Source: Isoetes taiwanensis
Taxonomy: Eukaryota > Streptophyta > Lycopodiopsida > Isoetales > Isoetaceae
Length of the DNA: 64,000 nt
Direction: 5' to 3'
NCBI GenBank assembly: GCA_021234155.1
Contig: JAJEKV010000006.1
Coordinates: 25,444,337-25,508,336, forward strand
The stretch's first letter is position 1. The number at the start of each line of letters is the position of its first letter. Positions 21,640 through 31,595 of the stretch are shown here, in pieces. The translations under genes and the position numbers were made by a program. The notes beneath the pieces are model-generated. The model did no database searches, was not told the DNA's origin, and was given only the letters and a program-made list of their open reading frames with translations.

Positions 21640-22578
21640 TGTGACGTCCCCTACTCGTATACGGTGCCCTCACCGTATACAAACAGGAGTTCATCCCCCA
21701 TACCAGCTCCGTACCGATACAGGGCCCTCCACATGACACTGCAACCATGACGGGTTCCAGTGGGAAGAGTGAAGGGGTCATTTTACCCCGTCTCCCTCAG
21801 GGCCTACCTAGCTGCGGAAGCGTAAACATACATGTCAGTACATAACATAGCACATATCCACCTCGAAGGGTGGTCCATCACATCTGCATAAACAAGGTGA
21901 GCACAATGCATACGGGGAGTCCTACCCAAGGCTCAGACTCAAGGGGATGACTGACGGCTTGGGTCTCCAGGGTTCATTGCAGACAGAATTCATGACAATG
22001 GATTTGGCTGGCATATGAACATGGCATAGGGTTGTCCACTCCATCCGCCCCTCCTGTACACACTTTGCAGAGTAGGCTGAAAAGTGTTGGGACCCGACTG
22101 TAGCCCGCCGGATGCATAGCCGAAAGGGCTATTCCTGGGTTCATCCTCCCAGTTCCGATGGGGCAGATAGGGATCACTCCCTCCAGAGATCTACATGCTG
22201 ACTCAATGTGACTAGAGGGCCACTGCCCTTATTCGACTGAACCCACTGGAAAGTGAACACCACTTCACGGGTGTCGAGCCCATGCCTTGCCCACACGCAG
22301 TGGCAAGCCATCAGACCTAGTCACAATGATCCCTGGTAGGCTTTACACACCAGAGGGATCGTTCAAGAGTAGGACATGAACCTCCTTCTTAGCCAGTCTG
22401 GCCCCCTTCACCCACAACCAGGTGTGGCTCTTGTGCACAGGCCGAATCTACAGTGTGCTAGAGAGGCTACTCTAGGAGCATCTACTACCAAGCTTTAGGT
22501 CTCTACCCCCCTTCCCAATACAAGGAGTTCATAGAGATACATCATCCATATACATCACAGAAGAACTAAAGAACTATC
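21640..22578 (-). repeat. 5' LTR, outer part missing
   Basis: Matches the 3' LTR from its inner end (GACGTCACA at 21640) for about 930 bp. Similarity stops at 22578 after AAGAACTAAAGAACTAT; the remaining roughly 700 bp of the LTR's outer side are replaced by a reading frame belonging to the neighbouring, oppositely oriented element. Confidence 0.93.
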
Positions 22579-22579
22579 A

Positions 22580-23107
22580 ATGGAAGAGGATGAAGAGGGG
22601 GAAGACTTGTTTAATAATAAAGAGCATCTGAAAGAGGAGAAGGAAGAGGCCTATTCAGAGCAGGTTCCCGTCAACCTTGAAGCAGAAGTGGCGACCTCCA
22701 GGGATCCCGAGATAGCAGCTTTCAAGAACCATCTCGCAAGGTTCTTCCTTTCAGCTTTCCGCCAGGGCCAGGTGCTATTCTTTGTTAGAGCACTTGCCCC
22801 AGAGGCCGAGGCATCCTTTTGGGCATTGAAGGCTTTGTCCGTTACGGCCGGACACAGAAAGCTTTCCGCCAATCTCCATTCCGTGGTGCTTGTAAGCCGT
22901 GATATAGCACTTGCTACCTTAAGCCAGGATATTGCTGCCTGGATGAGCATGAAAATGCTCGTAGCAGCATCATTAGCTACTGCCTTCCCTCCCGCAGTAG
23001 CTTCAGCAGCCGCTCTCACCATCAGCCCCGGTGTCGCTTTACTTTGCCAGCGACAGCCACCAGAGCCGCCTACGGATATGGACCAGGATGCAGGACCAAG
23101 CTCTTGA
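22580..23107 (+). CDS. Unknown 175-residue protein, possibly a very divergent histone fold
   Basis: The open frame begins at the ATG right at the junction with the truncated LTR, so its true N-terminus may be missing. It has an acidic start (MEEDEEGEDLFNNKEHLKEE), then three predicted helices around residues 50-115 (HLARFFLSAFRQGQVLFFV, ASFWALKALSVTAGHRKLS, VVLVSRDIALATLSQDI) and an alanine-rich, proline-rich tail. The spacing and the SRDIALA segment recall the last loop and helix of H2A or H3 (PRHLQLA or PKDIQLA), and it occupies the same slot as the H3-like gene of the sister element. This resemblance is weak and unproven. A plant-type AATAAA follows at about 23190. Confidence 0.5.
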   Translation: MEEDEEGEDLFNNKEHLKEEKEEAYSEQVPVNLEAEVATSRDPEIAAFKNHLARFFLSAFRQGQVLFFVRALAPEAEASFWALKALSVTAGHRKLSANLHSVVLVSRDIALATLSQDIAAWMSMKMLVAASLATAFPPAVASAAALTISPGVALLCQRQPPEPPTDMDQDAGPSS

Positions 23108-23344
23108 CCATTGTTTCTTTTGAGTCTCATTGTTCGGCCTTAGGCCAATTTTTGTATGTAATACTCATATAGGCAATTTTGTGCCCATTGATAAATAAAA
23201 ACTATAGTCTTCTTGTATTCATTATTTTCTTTCCCTTGCAAATTAATGGTACATAGTGTCTTCAATTATCAATTAAGCATTGCTACACCGCCTGTTACAG
23301 GAATAACTTTGCCATAACCCTCCGTCAACGGCTGGGAGATTGCT

Positions 23345-23638
23345 ATGTTACTGCAGGACAAGGCCGTCCGCAACTTGCAATGCAAAATGCAGCGGGGTTG
23401 GGATTATTGGGAGACCACCAATGTGGATGCCTTCCACGACATTGACGATAACCTGTGGCAACTTTACGGAGCAATGAACGACCTCTTTAGTCTTCTAATT
23501 ATAAATCCCACTTTAATGTACCAAGACATCATTAGGGAAGCATGGCGTAAATATAATTTAGTTCGTTCAGTGAGGGAGGACTTCATTGATTATATATTCT
23601 GGGAAAGGACTCGCGAGAGACACAAAACCGGCCGATAA
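23345..23638 (+). CDS. Fragment related to extra gene B
   Basis: A 97-codon frame with helical, aromatic-rich content. Its segment DNLWQLYGAMNDLFSLLI aligns with NDIFQVFGKEIDIQATLN near the start of gene B (17451-18976), sharing the (F/W)Q(V/L)(F/Y)G core, the aspartate and the hydrophobic spacing, followed in both by a Pro, a Tyr and a Glu at similar distance. It sits between the 22580 ORF and gag, as gene B sits between the H3-like gene and gag. The frame stops at 23638 and lacks the acidic middle and C-terminus, so it is a truncated or shortened homologue. Function unknown. Confidence 0.5.
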   Translation: MLLQDKAVRNLQCKMQRGWDYWETTNVDAFHDIDDNLWQLYGAMNDLFSLLIINPTLMYQDIIREAWRKYNLVRSVREDFIDYIFWERTRERHKTGR

Positions 23639-23713
23639 CCGGCCTGAGAATGGAACTAGCCTAATATAGGGGCTCGTCCTTTCCCAGAATGGCGATCCGA
23701 TGGCTCGGATCGA
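23596..23713. repeat. Inverted repeat plus 8-bp dyad downstream of gene B fragment
   Basis: ATTCTGGGAAAGGAC (23596-23610) and GTCCTTTCCCAGAAT (23676-23690) form a perfect 15-bp inverted repeat. Adjacent is the dyad CGATCCGA-TGGC-TCGGATCG (23694-23713). On the minus strand the dyad and the neighbouring CCATTCT match two copies near 49.71 and 50.07 kb. Confidence 0.85.
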
Positions 23714-23901
23714 TGGGATTATAACCCTTTGGTGAACCAATGTATAATCGTCCAGCACAACCATCTTTTATGGAATAAACCTTTCAATTCTGTTCGTCCT
23801 TTGGGACTTCGTTTGAATGTAAATTTTCATCTTCTTTAATGCTCCTTTATTACGAGTAATCTGTGTATGTTGTGCTCATTTTCTCTTCATTGATATTTTA
23901 G

Positions 23902-24108
23902 ACGGTGCACGTCCCCCTCCGTGGGCGACGCCCGTGGAACCAGGCCATCTAACGCCTGAGCAAGAGCTGCTTATCATTAAGCGTCAGATGGCTCAGCTGC
24001 AGCAATACGTTCTTCAAAGGCCTATAGGCCCCGTTGCAGTGGAAGAAGGACCTGAAGTGCCAATTACCGAGGTGGCTCCACCCACGCCAATACGCTCTAA
24101 GCGCTCCA
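23902..24108 (+). pseudogene. gag N-terminus (coiled coil), truncated
   Basis: After a plausible splice acceptor (TTTTAG ending at 23901) the frame reads TPVEPGHLTPEQELLIIKRQ followed by MAQLQQYVLQRPIG, a short coiled coil typical of plant gypsy gag N-termini, then a proline-rich stretch. It ends near 24108, where pol sequence in another frame begins; gag matrix and capsid parts are deleted. Confidence 0.6.
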
Positions 24109-25453
24109 TGACACGCATAACAGTCCTATTGCCGGTCACGCCGGATTCATGAAAACATATTTCAAGATAAGATCCAGTTACTTTTGGCCTGGTATGAAGA
24201 AACAGATTGCGCACTATATTAAACAGTGCCAACTTTGCCAACAGACAAAAGCAGAGCAACTCAGAACACCAGGTACACTGGAGCCTTTGGACATCCCCAA
24301 TGCCAAATGGGAAGTCATTACCATGGACTTCATTGTGAGTCTCCCATGCACACTTCGTGGATTCGACGCCTTGATGGTGGTAGTTGATAAGCTTTCCAAA
24401 ATGGCACATTTCTTGCCATGTCGTACCACCGACACTGCCTTGGATACAACACTTCTATTTTCCAAAGAAATCTTTCGACTCCATGGGATGCCATGTACCA
24501 TTATATCAGATCGCGATCCCCAATTTGTGAGTGCTTTTTGGAAGGACTTCTTCAATACTATACAAACCAAGCTTGCTATGAGTACGGCCTATCATCCTCA
24601 GACAGATGGACAGTCGGAACGCACCAATAGGATTATTGAGGATATGCTACGAAATTATGTCTGGAATAAGCAATCTCAATGGGCAGATTACATTCATTTG
24701 GTGGAGTTTGCCTATAACAGTACCAAACAGGAGTCCTCGAGGATGTCTCCCTTTATGATCACTTATGGTTATCAGTGTCTTACTCCAGATACGTGGCATA
24801 ACCCAATTTCCAAAGTCGCAGTTTCACAGCAATTGCTTACGGATATGCAAGCTTTGGTTGAGGAGGTACGAGGATATCTCTTAGCTGCACGAAGTCGCCA
24901 AAAGAGTTTAGCGGATAGACACCGCACCCCACGCGAGTTCCAGGTTGGTGAATCGGTGTGGTTGAAAATTAAGGTTAAGCAGGCCAAGCTTAAAATTGGA
25001 AATTGCAAGAAGCTTGCACCACGATGGGCAGGACCATTTCAGATCACGGAATGTATAGGTCCTCAGGCCTATAGATTAAATTTACCTGCTCATCTAAAGG
25101 TACACAAGGTTTTCCATGTAAGCCTTCTGAAGAAGCATACTCCAGATCCTTATGAAATTCTTGACACGCCAACTCTTCTGGAGATGACAGACGAGCAACT
25201 GGAAATTGTTCCAGAGGCTCTCCTTGACAGGGCATACAAACAAACCAGAAGAACTCAGATCTTACAATATTTGGTTAAGTGGAAACACTTACCTACGGAG
25301 GATGCTACCTGTGTCCTTAAACGAGACCTTGACAAGGCTTACCCTGACTTTATGCAGCAATGTCAGGGGCGGACCATCCACGATGCTATCGACTCCGACT
25401 CCAATGCATTGTGTAGTAGATCCGACAGGGATCATGCAGAGGGGTTGGGGTAG
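24109..25453 (+). pseudogene. Integrase with chromodomain (open frame, isolated from pol)
   Basis: The frame runs unbroken from DTHNSPIAGHAGFMKTYFK to the stop at 25453. It has the second half of the HHCC zinc region (YIKQCQLCQQTKAEQ), the catalytic core with the first aspartate in ITMDFIVSLP, the second in TIISDRDPQF, and YHPQTDGQSERTNRIIEDML carrying the final region with the catalytic glutamate (SERTNR). A GPF/Y-like region (LAPRWAGPFQI) and the chromodomain LVKWKHLPTEDATCVLKRDL follow (W to C in its last aromatic position). It joins element DNA to host chromatin in the nucleus. Without RT, RNase H and gag it cannot act as part of an autonomous element. Confidence 0.93.
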
Positions 25454-25946
25454 ATGCATCCTAGGATGAGAGGGGAAATTGCATTTAAGCATCTTAGGTC
25501 GCAACCGTCTCCGGCTAAAATAGGAACAATGCCATTCCTTATGCCGCGACGACTTGCAAGCCCTAGGCATGATAGGATTCCCCTCATGTCAGTCTTTTTA
25601 TTATTTTTTATTATGGGGGTGGTCCCTTCAACCACAACTTTCTATAATTAATTTGATTACTCACATATTGATATTCTGCAGGTGTGTAATGTGCACAACA
25701 GCATCTGCAGCTGGGAAGACTCATTTTCAAGAGTCATGTTATGTTTTCATAAGTTATATGTTTCTTTATGGTCCACTGAGGACCTTGTTCTCATGTATAA
25801 TCAGTGTGTTTAAGTCATGATGTGAAAGGACTTCGGTCCATAACTTTGATCGTTTATGATCCTTTTGTAATCTCCTACAGTTTATAATAAAGTATCTACT
25901 CTCTTTTTCTTTGCTTCCATTCTTAATGCTGAAGACAGCATTACTC

Positions 25947-25960
25947 CAAGGGGGGTAGAA
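25947..25960 (+). other. Polypurine tract
   Basis: CAAGGGGGGTAGAA immediately precedes the LTR start TGTGACG, the plus-strand priming site. Confidence 0.88.
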
Positions 25961-27459
25961 TGTGACGTTCCATGTAAGTATACGGTATACGTATACCGTA
26001 CCTGACACGTCACCAAGGTATTGGGAACCATTGGGGATTAACTTAAGAGGGATTATTGACATTAAACTAACATATGTACACTAACTAATGGTATTAGTTA
26101 GCCAAGTAGGCTAGTTAGGATGTGCCACTTGGCCTCACTCGATTGGCCAAGGGCAGGTTGCCATCTTTGGGTGGCAAATTGAGCTCCCCATCCAAATTCT
26201 ACCCAAATTCGAGTTTGGGAAGAGCAGAGGAAGGAGGAAGCTGTCACAACCTAATACCTGACCAGTTCTATGGATGTTCTTCGAGATAACGGGTCCAGCC
26301 AGGACAGAGGTCAGTTTCTAGGTAGTTGTGTGCTACTCTAACCCTTGTTTGAGGTACATGGATGATTAGATTCTATGTTATGATCTATTTATGATGATTA
26401 TGGATGTTGTATCAGATCCTGTTCTCTCTTTCTGTTCCTCCTGTGATGTATGGGTTTAAGGCGGGTAGAGACCTGAAAGCTATTTAGATTTAGTGATGTC
26501 CCTAGCTAGAACCTCTTAAATCCCAGTAAATGCGGCCTGTGCACAAGAGCCCACCTGGCTGTGGATGCTATGATATGATTCAGCACCAGACAACGAGTAT
26601 GATGGTGAATCGGGGGTGGGGTCTTGCCTAGCACGGCTACATGACTCCTACAGTGTGCTAGGCTTATAGCCGGTCACGGAGAGGGTCGGGTATGGGTCTG
26701 ACACTCCCTGGGTCGCAGGTGGCGAGCCAACATGATTGGGCGCCCTGGGCTCGAACGGGCAGGTGAGCCTGCCTTTAGATTTAGGGGAGTAAGTCGGGTA
26801 CGAACACGGGGGTCACTAAGGGGGGCACGCGTTCTCTAGCACACCCAGGGATCCGTCATACTCGGGGAGGGGACGCCTCTCTGACCTGCCTCATCAGACC
26901 GGGGAGATGTAACCCGGAGTAGTTCCATAGGGTGATTCCATGGGATTGCATCTCCGGAAGGCTACAATCACGCCATAGCATGTTCCAGCCTATCTGCAAA
27001 GTGTGCGCAGGAGGGGCGGATGGAGTGGACTACCCTAGCCATTGTTCTATGCCAGCCAACGCCGTTGTTATGATTCTGTCTGTTGTTATCTGGAGGCCTT
27101 GACTATCAGTTGATTCCCATGAGTCTGAGCCGGGGTAGAGCCCTTATTCATGATGCATTTCCTTTGATATGTTAGTATTCCATTGCATTCGTATTGATGG
27201 TGATGGGCCACCCTTCGTGGTGGTATATTATTTATTGTATGGTTGCCAGGTGTTAACCTTGTATGTACGCTTTCGCTATTAGGATTCCCATCGAAGGCGT
27301 GGGACGAATGACACCTCCGTGTCCTTCGCCCGGACACTTGCCATCACAAGTGGTCCGAGTCAGACAGAGGGCCTTTCTATGGTGGTATTGTCGCCGTAGA
27401 AGAGGGTATTTCTCGTATGTATACGATGGGAGCATCGTATAGGTCCGGGGAGCGTCACA
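25961..27459 (+). repeat. 3' LTR (about 1.5 kb)
   Basis: Starts TGTGACGTTCCATG and ends GGAGCGTCACA. It shares blocks with the LTR at 9950-11626 in inverse orientation, for example AGGGGCGGATGGAGTGGAC near 27015. Its right end abuts CCATCTGG, which continues the pol frame of the third element. Confidence 0.92.
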
Positions 27460-27719
27460 CCATCTGGAATATACAGGAATCCATCATGAAACAAAAGTCC
27501 AACTCGAACCTCAAAATGATCATAGTCCAACCTCATTTGTCGGGAAGATGATGCTGAGCCAAGCTGTAATATTATGTCCTGTGCCAATGGATCAGAAGGA
27601 AGAGATGCTCGAACAAACTCCAACAAGGATGTATCATGAGGCCTTTCGAACAAAGTGATGGCCATACGATCAGGTCCTAGAATAACCTGTGATTGCTGAT
27701 CAAATGCTGGCTCCCCCAC
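27460..27719 (-). pseudogene. pol linker between RNase H and integrase
   Basis: The frame reads SLLEFVRASLPSDPLAQDII and HDGFLYIPDG, the typical segment preceding the integrase zinc-binding domain in Tf1/sushi-like gypsy proteins. It stops exactly where the 3' LTR of the adjacent element begins; beyond that point the translation is LTR sequence. Confidence 0.82.
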
Positions 27720-28924
27720 CTTAGGTTTGAAATAAGATCTGCGAGAAAGAACATCTGGTTTCCCTTGAAGCGTGCCAGGCCGAAACTTGATGATGAAATC
27801 AAATATGCCACCGAGTCTGACGACGATTAAGAACTCGAGCAGACTGAAAATACTCCAGATTGCGATGGTCCGTATACACAGTCACCTTATAAGGAGAACC
27901 CTCAAGAAATCGTCACCACTCCTGAAAAGAGTCAACAATCGCCAAAAGTTCCTTATCGTAAATAGGATAGTTGATTTCTGCAGCCTAGAACTTTCGGGAA
28001 TGATAGGCGATCGGGTGCAGCTCATGATCATCCCCCTCTTGCGACAAGATGCTGCCAAGAGCAAAATCTGATGCATCAGCTTCGAGAATATAGGGACGCG
28101 CAGGATCCGGGTGTGCAAGAACAGGTGCTGCTGTAAAAGCATGCTTCAGAGTGATGAATGTTGATTCTGCTTCAATTGTCCACTTAAAAGGAACATCCTT
28201 CCTGGTGAGACATGTCAAAGGCAAGACGATCTCCGAATAGTCCTTGATGAAGCGGCGATAAAAATTGGCAAACCCCAAGAAGCATTGTACATCTTTAACC
28301 GAGGAAGGTGTTTCCCAATCAAGAATTGTGCTGACCTTCTCTAGATCCATGGTAACACCTTGAGACGTGATGCGATGGCCCATAAACTCGACATTGTTCT
28401 GCTCGAACTGACACTTCTCCAGCTTGGCATAAAGTCCATGTTCCCGTAGCTTTTGAAGGACCTTCCTGACATGTTGTTCATGCTCCTCCAAAGTCTTCGA
28501 ATAAATCAGAATATCATCTAGATAAACGATAACAAAAAGATCCTAAAACTCCCAAAAAAACATTGTTAGCCATGTGCTGAAAGACCGATGGAGCATTGGT
28601 AAGGCCGAAAGGCATGATGGTATACTCAAAATGACCATACCGAGTTCAAAGGGCTGTCTTTCACTCATCACCTTCCCTGATGCGGATAAGATTATAGGCA
28701 CCTCGAAGATCAATTTTCGTGAAGTATCATGCACCTTGTAGCCGCTCAAGTAACTCTGGAATCAGAGGCAGATTATACCGATTACGCACAGTGATCTTGT
28801 TGAGGCCGCGATAATCCACAACCAGCCGCAAAGAACCATCCTTCTTGGAAACAATAAAGATGGCAGCTCCTGCGGGTGACTGAGAATGTCGAATAAACCC
28901 AGTGAATATCAATGGGGCAGTCAT
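27720..28924 (-). pseudogene. Reverse transcriptase and RNase H of the third element
   Basis: RT begins with [20 protein letters not shown] and [20 protein letters not shown] (28890-28740). The central part is frameshifted around 28540-28740 (the first catalytic aspartate lies in FDLRGAYN-like text, and the catalytic-loop region in the downstream IVYLDDIL equivalent is read at about 28530-28500). The frame 28491-27985 is clear: HGLYAKLEKCQFEQNNVEFM, VQCFLGFANFYRRFIKDYSE and the RNase H start with the catalytic LEADASDFALGSILSQ. Further RNase H text continues in broken frames to 27720. Confidence 0.9.
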
Positions 28925-29590
28925 AAGGGCGACGCTCCGGAAGCTTGCTGACTTTCACCTTATCAAAAACATCGCCAAAATCCTTGTACTTATCAAGAAG
29001 GACATGAGCAGACGTTTCTGAAGCAGAGCTAGTCGAATGATGGACTTGGATTGCAAATGCTGATCTGGGATCTTGCCTATCAGATCTAATAAACTTGTGA
29101 AGAGAGATCTTCGAGATACAGAGCTGAGGGCACGAAGAAGCCTCTACAGAAGCAGGATCAAGAAGAGGAGCGAGAGCAGGAACAAGACAGAAGTAGAAGC
29201 AACTAGGACAGGAATTGGAGTAGGAAACTGGATCAAGAACTGGAGCAGGGGCAGGGACTGGAGCGAGAACTGGAGCAGGAGCAGAAACCGAAACTGGAGC
29301 AAGAGCAGAAATTGGAACTGGAGCTGGAGCTGGGACATCATCAACAACATAATCAGAATCTGGGTCATGAACTGGAGCAGAAGCAAGAGTCGAATCAGAA
29401 TATGGAGCAGAAACAGGAACAGCAAGGACGAAATCAGGGGCCCACGATACTGCACGGATCCAGGTCGATGTTGGTGTAGAGACCTGATCTGCAGAAGAAC
29501 TGGAACTGGAGCTAGAACCAGCAAATCAAAATGATCTACTACGCCAATCAATCTGTGGGTTATGTAGCTCGAGCCAGGGCAGACCCAAGA
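28925..29590 (-). other. Low-complexity spacer between protease and RT
   Basis: Short imperfect repeats of the type GGAGCAGGAGC on the plus strand; on the minus strand they would encode a Pro/Ala/Val-rich chain in one frame. Such proline-rich spacers are common between protease and RT, or in gag, of this group. No separate gene is supported. Confidence 0.6.
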
Positions 29591-30359
29591 CTATTGGCAC
29601 ATGTGGGCTAGCGATGAGATTGACTCCCATCCATCAATCACTTCGACAGAACCAAGATGCTCAACCTTGCTTCTAGGGATGGCGTGCTTACTAGCGAACG
29701 CACTATCCATAAAGCAAGCATTTGCACCACAATCAAGTTGCGCCAACACTTGCAATCTTCCAACCTCTGATTTATAAGGATTACATATCTTTATATCCTC
29801 TCGTAGTCCCCTTTGGAAACAATCTCGAAGTGCAACATCATCCCAGGCAGTATCTACCGCAATTTGACAAAATTCTGATGCATATACTGAACCTGGACGA
29901 GAGCCTTGCCTTAGATTGCAAAGTTTTGTGACTGTTGTGCACTGACGATCGGTGTCTCCAAAGCATGCCTCAAGCTCTGTAGTGAAAGCAGCAAAATCTT
30001 GCAACTCTAGGGCTCCTTTCTCCAATAAAGAAGCAACCCAACTTAGAGCTGGCCCTGTGAGAAGAGAACCAATCAGCCCAACTTGTTCTTGGGCCGTGGG
30101 ATAACTATGAGGATGGAGCCGAATCACAAGCCTGATCACCGCGGAGCTTAGACCGAGTGCCGTCAAACTTCTCTGGCAGGCTGATCTTAGGCTCTAATAG
30201 CCTCAATCCCGAGCTAGAAGCAGATTCATGTGAAGCAACACATTCCTTAAGCTCTTTATTATCCAATTGCAACTGCTGGCATACTTGAACAAGCTGCTGG
30301 ACCTGCTGTAATAAAGTCGAAACCTCCTCCATAGATATAAAATCACCAAATATGCGCAA
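29591..30359 (-). pseudogene. gag and protease of the third element
   Basis: The start at about 30335 (MEEVSTLLQQVQQLVQVCQQ) forms a coiled coil, followed by EPKISLPEKFDGTRSKLRG. After a frameshift near 30150, gag core text continues: YPTAQEQVGLIGSLLTGPAL, then SRPGSVYASEFCQIAVDTAW and ALRDCFQRGLREDIK. The frame then runs directly into an aspartic-protease remnant, LDCGANACFMDSAFA, where the catalytic motif is DCG rather than DSG or DTG. No zinc knuckle is visible between the two, so that part may be deleted. Confidence 0.85.
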
Positions 30360-30419
30360 AAAAAATGCTTAGGATCAGAGCAGGCAAGAACCGGTGAGGG
30401 ATTCCGGTTCAAACTGTCA

Positions 30420-30919
30420 TGAACATACGCGAAAATAAGGAACAAACGTGAAAAATACGCAAGAAATACGGAAGAAATATGCCAAGATCGGCAAAGAATC
30501 TGATATATGAACAGGAATCAAGAATACAATGGCCCGAAGGCAAGCAGGAACACGAGACAGATGCCTAGAAGGCTCAAGACTGGCGTTGAACCGGAATGGT
30601 TCGACAAGAAGGAGGTGCCTTCTTATATATCTAGGCCAACGGTCAGGATCGCGCCACTCCAATGGATGAGATCGCGCCAAGTGTCGCGCATGTATTTTCT
30701 AGAACCTCCTAGAGATACTCCCACATATGAGAAAGACATGAAGGAATATCTTCAACAAATATTGGTAGTGCACTTGGCAAGGGTGTGTGACTCGCAACTG
30801 AAAGGTTTTGAGTTCAAGCTTTGTCTTGTGCAACTACCCTTTTGTATCTGTGTGACAACCATCTTTTGTACATACGAGTATAATGTTCGTATGATACGAA
30901 TATCCGTATGGTCGTCACA
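30420..30919 (-). repeat. 5' LTR of the third element (inner end approximate)
   Basis: Begins TGTGACGACCATACGG at 30919 on the minus strand and includes a 70-bp stretch ending in TTGTCACA. The inner end is placed near 30420, before gag; I could not identify a convincing PBS. A 160-bp part (30568-30710) recurs at 56750-56915. Confidence 0.65.
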
Positions 30920-30941
30920 GGCGCAGCTCATTGGGGCTAGG

Positions 30942-31298
30942 GTTTTGGTGCTGCTTCAATCTCAGATATCTGCCTCCTCGTGTGTCTGTTTCGAGCGATT
31001 TTTGGTGCATTGGAAAGCCCTTGCAGTAATCTTTCTAAGAGTGTATGCCATTAGGTATTTTTCTTTCTCTCTACTTCAGTCTCAGAATTGGGATTGTATA
31101 TTTCAGCCTCCATGGTTACCGTCAGTTTTGGCATTGCTTCAATCTCAGATATCTCCCAGCTTGGGTGTCCATATTGAGCATTTTTGGTGCGTTGGAAAGC
31201 CCTTGCAGTAAGCTTTCCAAGGTATATGGCATCAGATGGTTTTCTTTGTAATTCAGTCCCGTAATTGGGATCATGCATTTTGGCCTCCATGGTTACCA
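30942..31298. repeat. Tandem duplication, about 180-bp unit
   Basis: Two copies (30942-31121 and 31123-31298) share GCTTCAATCTCAGATATCT, TTGGAAAGCCCTTGCAGTAA and CCTCCATGGTTACC. They lie immediately outside the third gypsy element. No coding potential is supported. Confidence 0.88.
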
Positions 31299-31595
31299 CC
31301 ACCGACATGCAATCTTGCTCTCAGTTTCCAGCTTCTATGGCCTCTTCAACACTGCCTCCTAATTGCCATCTAAATTTTCTTGCTCATGCCCCTGCTTCCA
31401 TGGGTTTGTAGCAAACTGTATTATTACAATATTTATTTTATTAGATGCTTTGTGTACATCTTAGTGCTTTGTAGTTTCTAATCAAGAATGAAGGATTATA
31501 AAACATATGCAGGTCCATGGCATGATATCTGAAGCATCCTTCAATTCTTATCCCTTTATTATAATCTCTACATATTCTATAAGTTCATCTAAGAT

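Larger units (their letters stand above)
9950..22578 (-). mobile_element. Large Ty3/gypsy chromovirus carrying an H3-like gene
   Basis: A 12.6-kb element on the minus strand: truncated 5' LTR (22578-21640), initiator-Met PBS (21638-21627), two extra genes with their own promoters (21435-17451), gag-pol (about 17290-12419), PPT (11639-11627) and complete 3' LTR (11626-9950). LTR termini are TG...CA. The two LTRs are clearly homologous over about 930 bp but differ by many substitutions and small indels, so the insertion is not recent, and gag-pol is broken by numerous frameshifts. The internal region is about 10 kb, roughly twice the usual size, entirely because of the 4.3 kb between PBS and gag. 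Integrase ends in a chromodomain-like segment, placing it in the chromoviruses. Confidence 0.92.
22579..27459 (+). mobile_element. Rearranged relative of the large gypsy element
   Basis: Plus-strand element lacking its 5' LTR and PBS. It runs: an unknown ORF (22580-23107), an ORF resembling gene B (23345-23638), the start of gag (23902 on), then an abrupt join near 24108 to the integrase part of pol (to 25453), a long 3' untranslated stretch, PPT (25947-25960) and 3' LTR (25961-27459). Gag body, protease, RT and RNase H are deleted. LTR and integrase similarity tie it to the 9950-22578 element. It ends inside a third gypsy element, whose pol frame is cut at 27460. Confidence 0.88.
27460..30919 (-). 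mobile_element. Third gypsy element, Tf1/sushi-like gag, truncated
   Basis: Minus-strand order: 5' LTR starting TGTGACGACC at 30919, gag (from about 30335), protease, a Pro/Ala/Val-rich spacer, RT (28924 on), RNase H, and the region leading into integrase, cut at 27460 by the second element's LTR. Integrase and 3' LTR are not found in the window. The gag type (PEKFDGTRSK with a long capsid-like helix region) resembles PEG10/sushi and fungal Tf elements and the chromovirus group reported from seed-free plants. Confidence 0.87.

Noticed and set aside
25961-27459. Initially considered a separate non-coding gene cluster with conserved blocks
   Set aside because: The TG...CA ends, the preceding PPT and block similarity to the other LTR show that it is an LTR.
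29073-29551. Open frames of Arg/Asn/Trp/Ser (plus) and Leu/Phe (minus) repeats
   Set aside because: Low-complexity GGAGCAGGAGC repeats inside gypsy element 3; both are shadows of the Pro/Ala-rich spacer.
30380-30400. GGATCAGAGCAGG as an iMet primer binding site for the third element
   Set aside because: It is in the wrong orientation for a minus-strand element and mismatches the PBS consensus.
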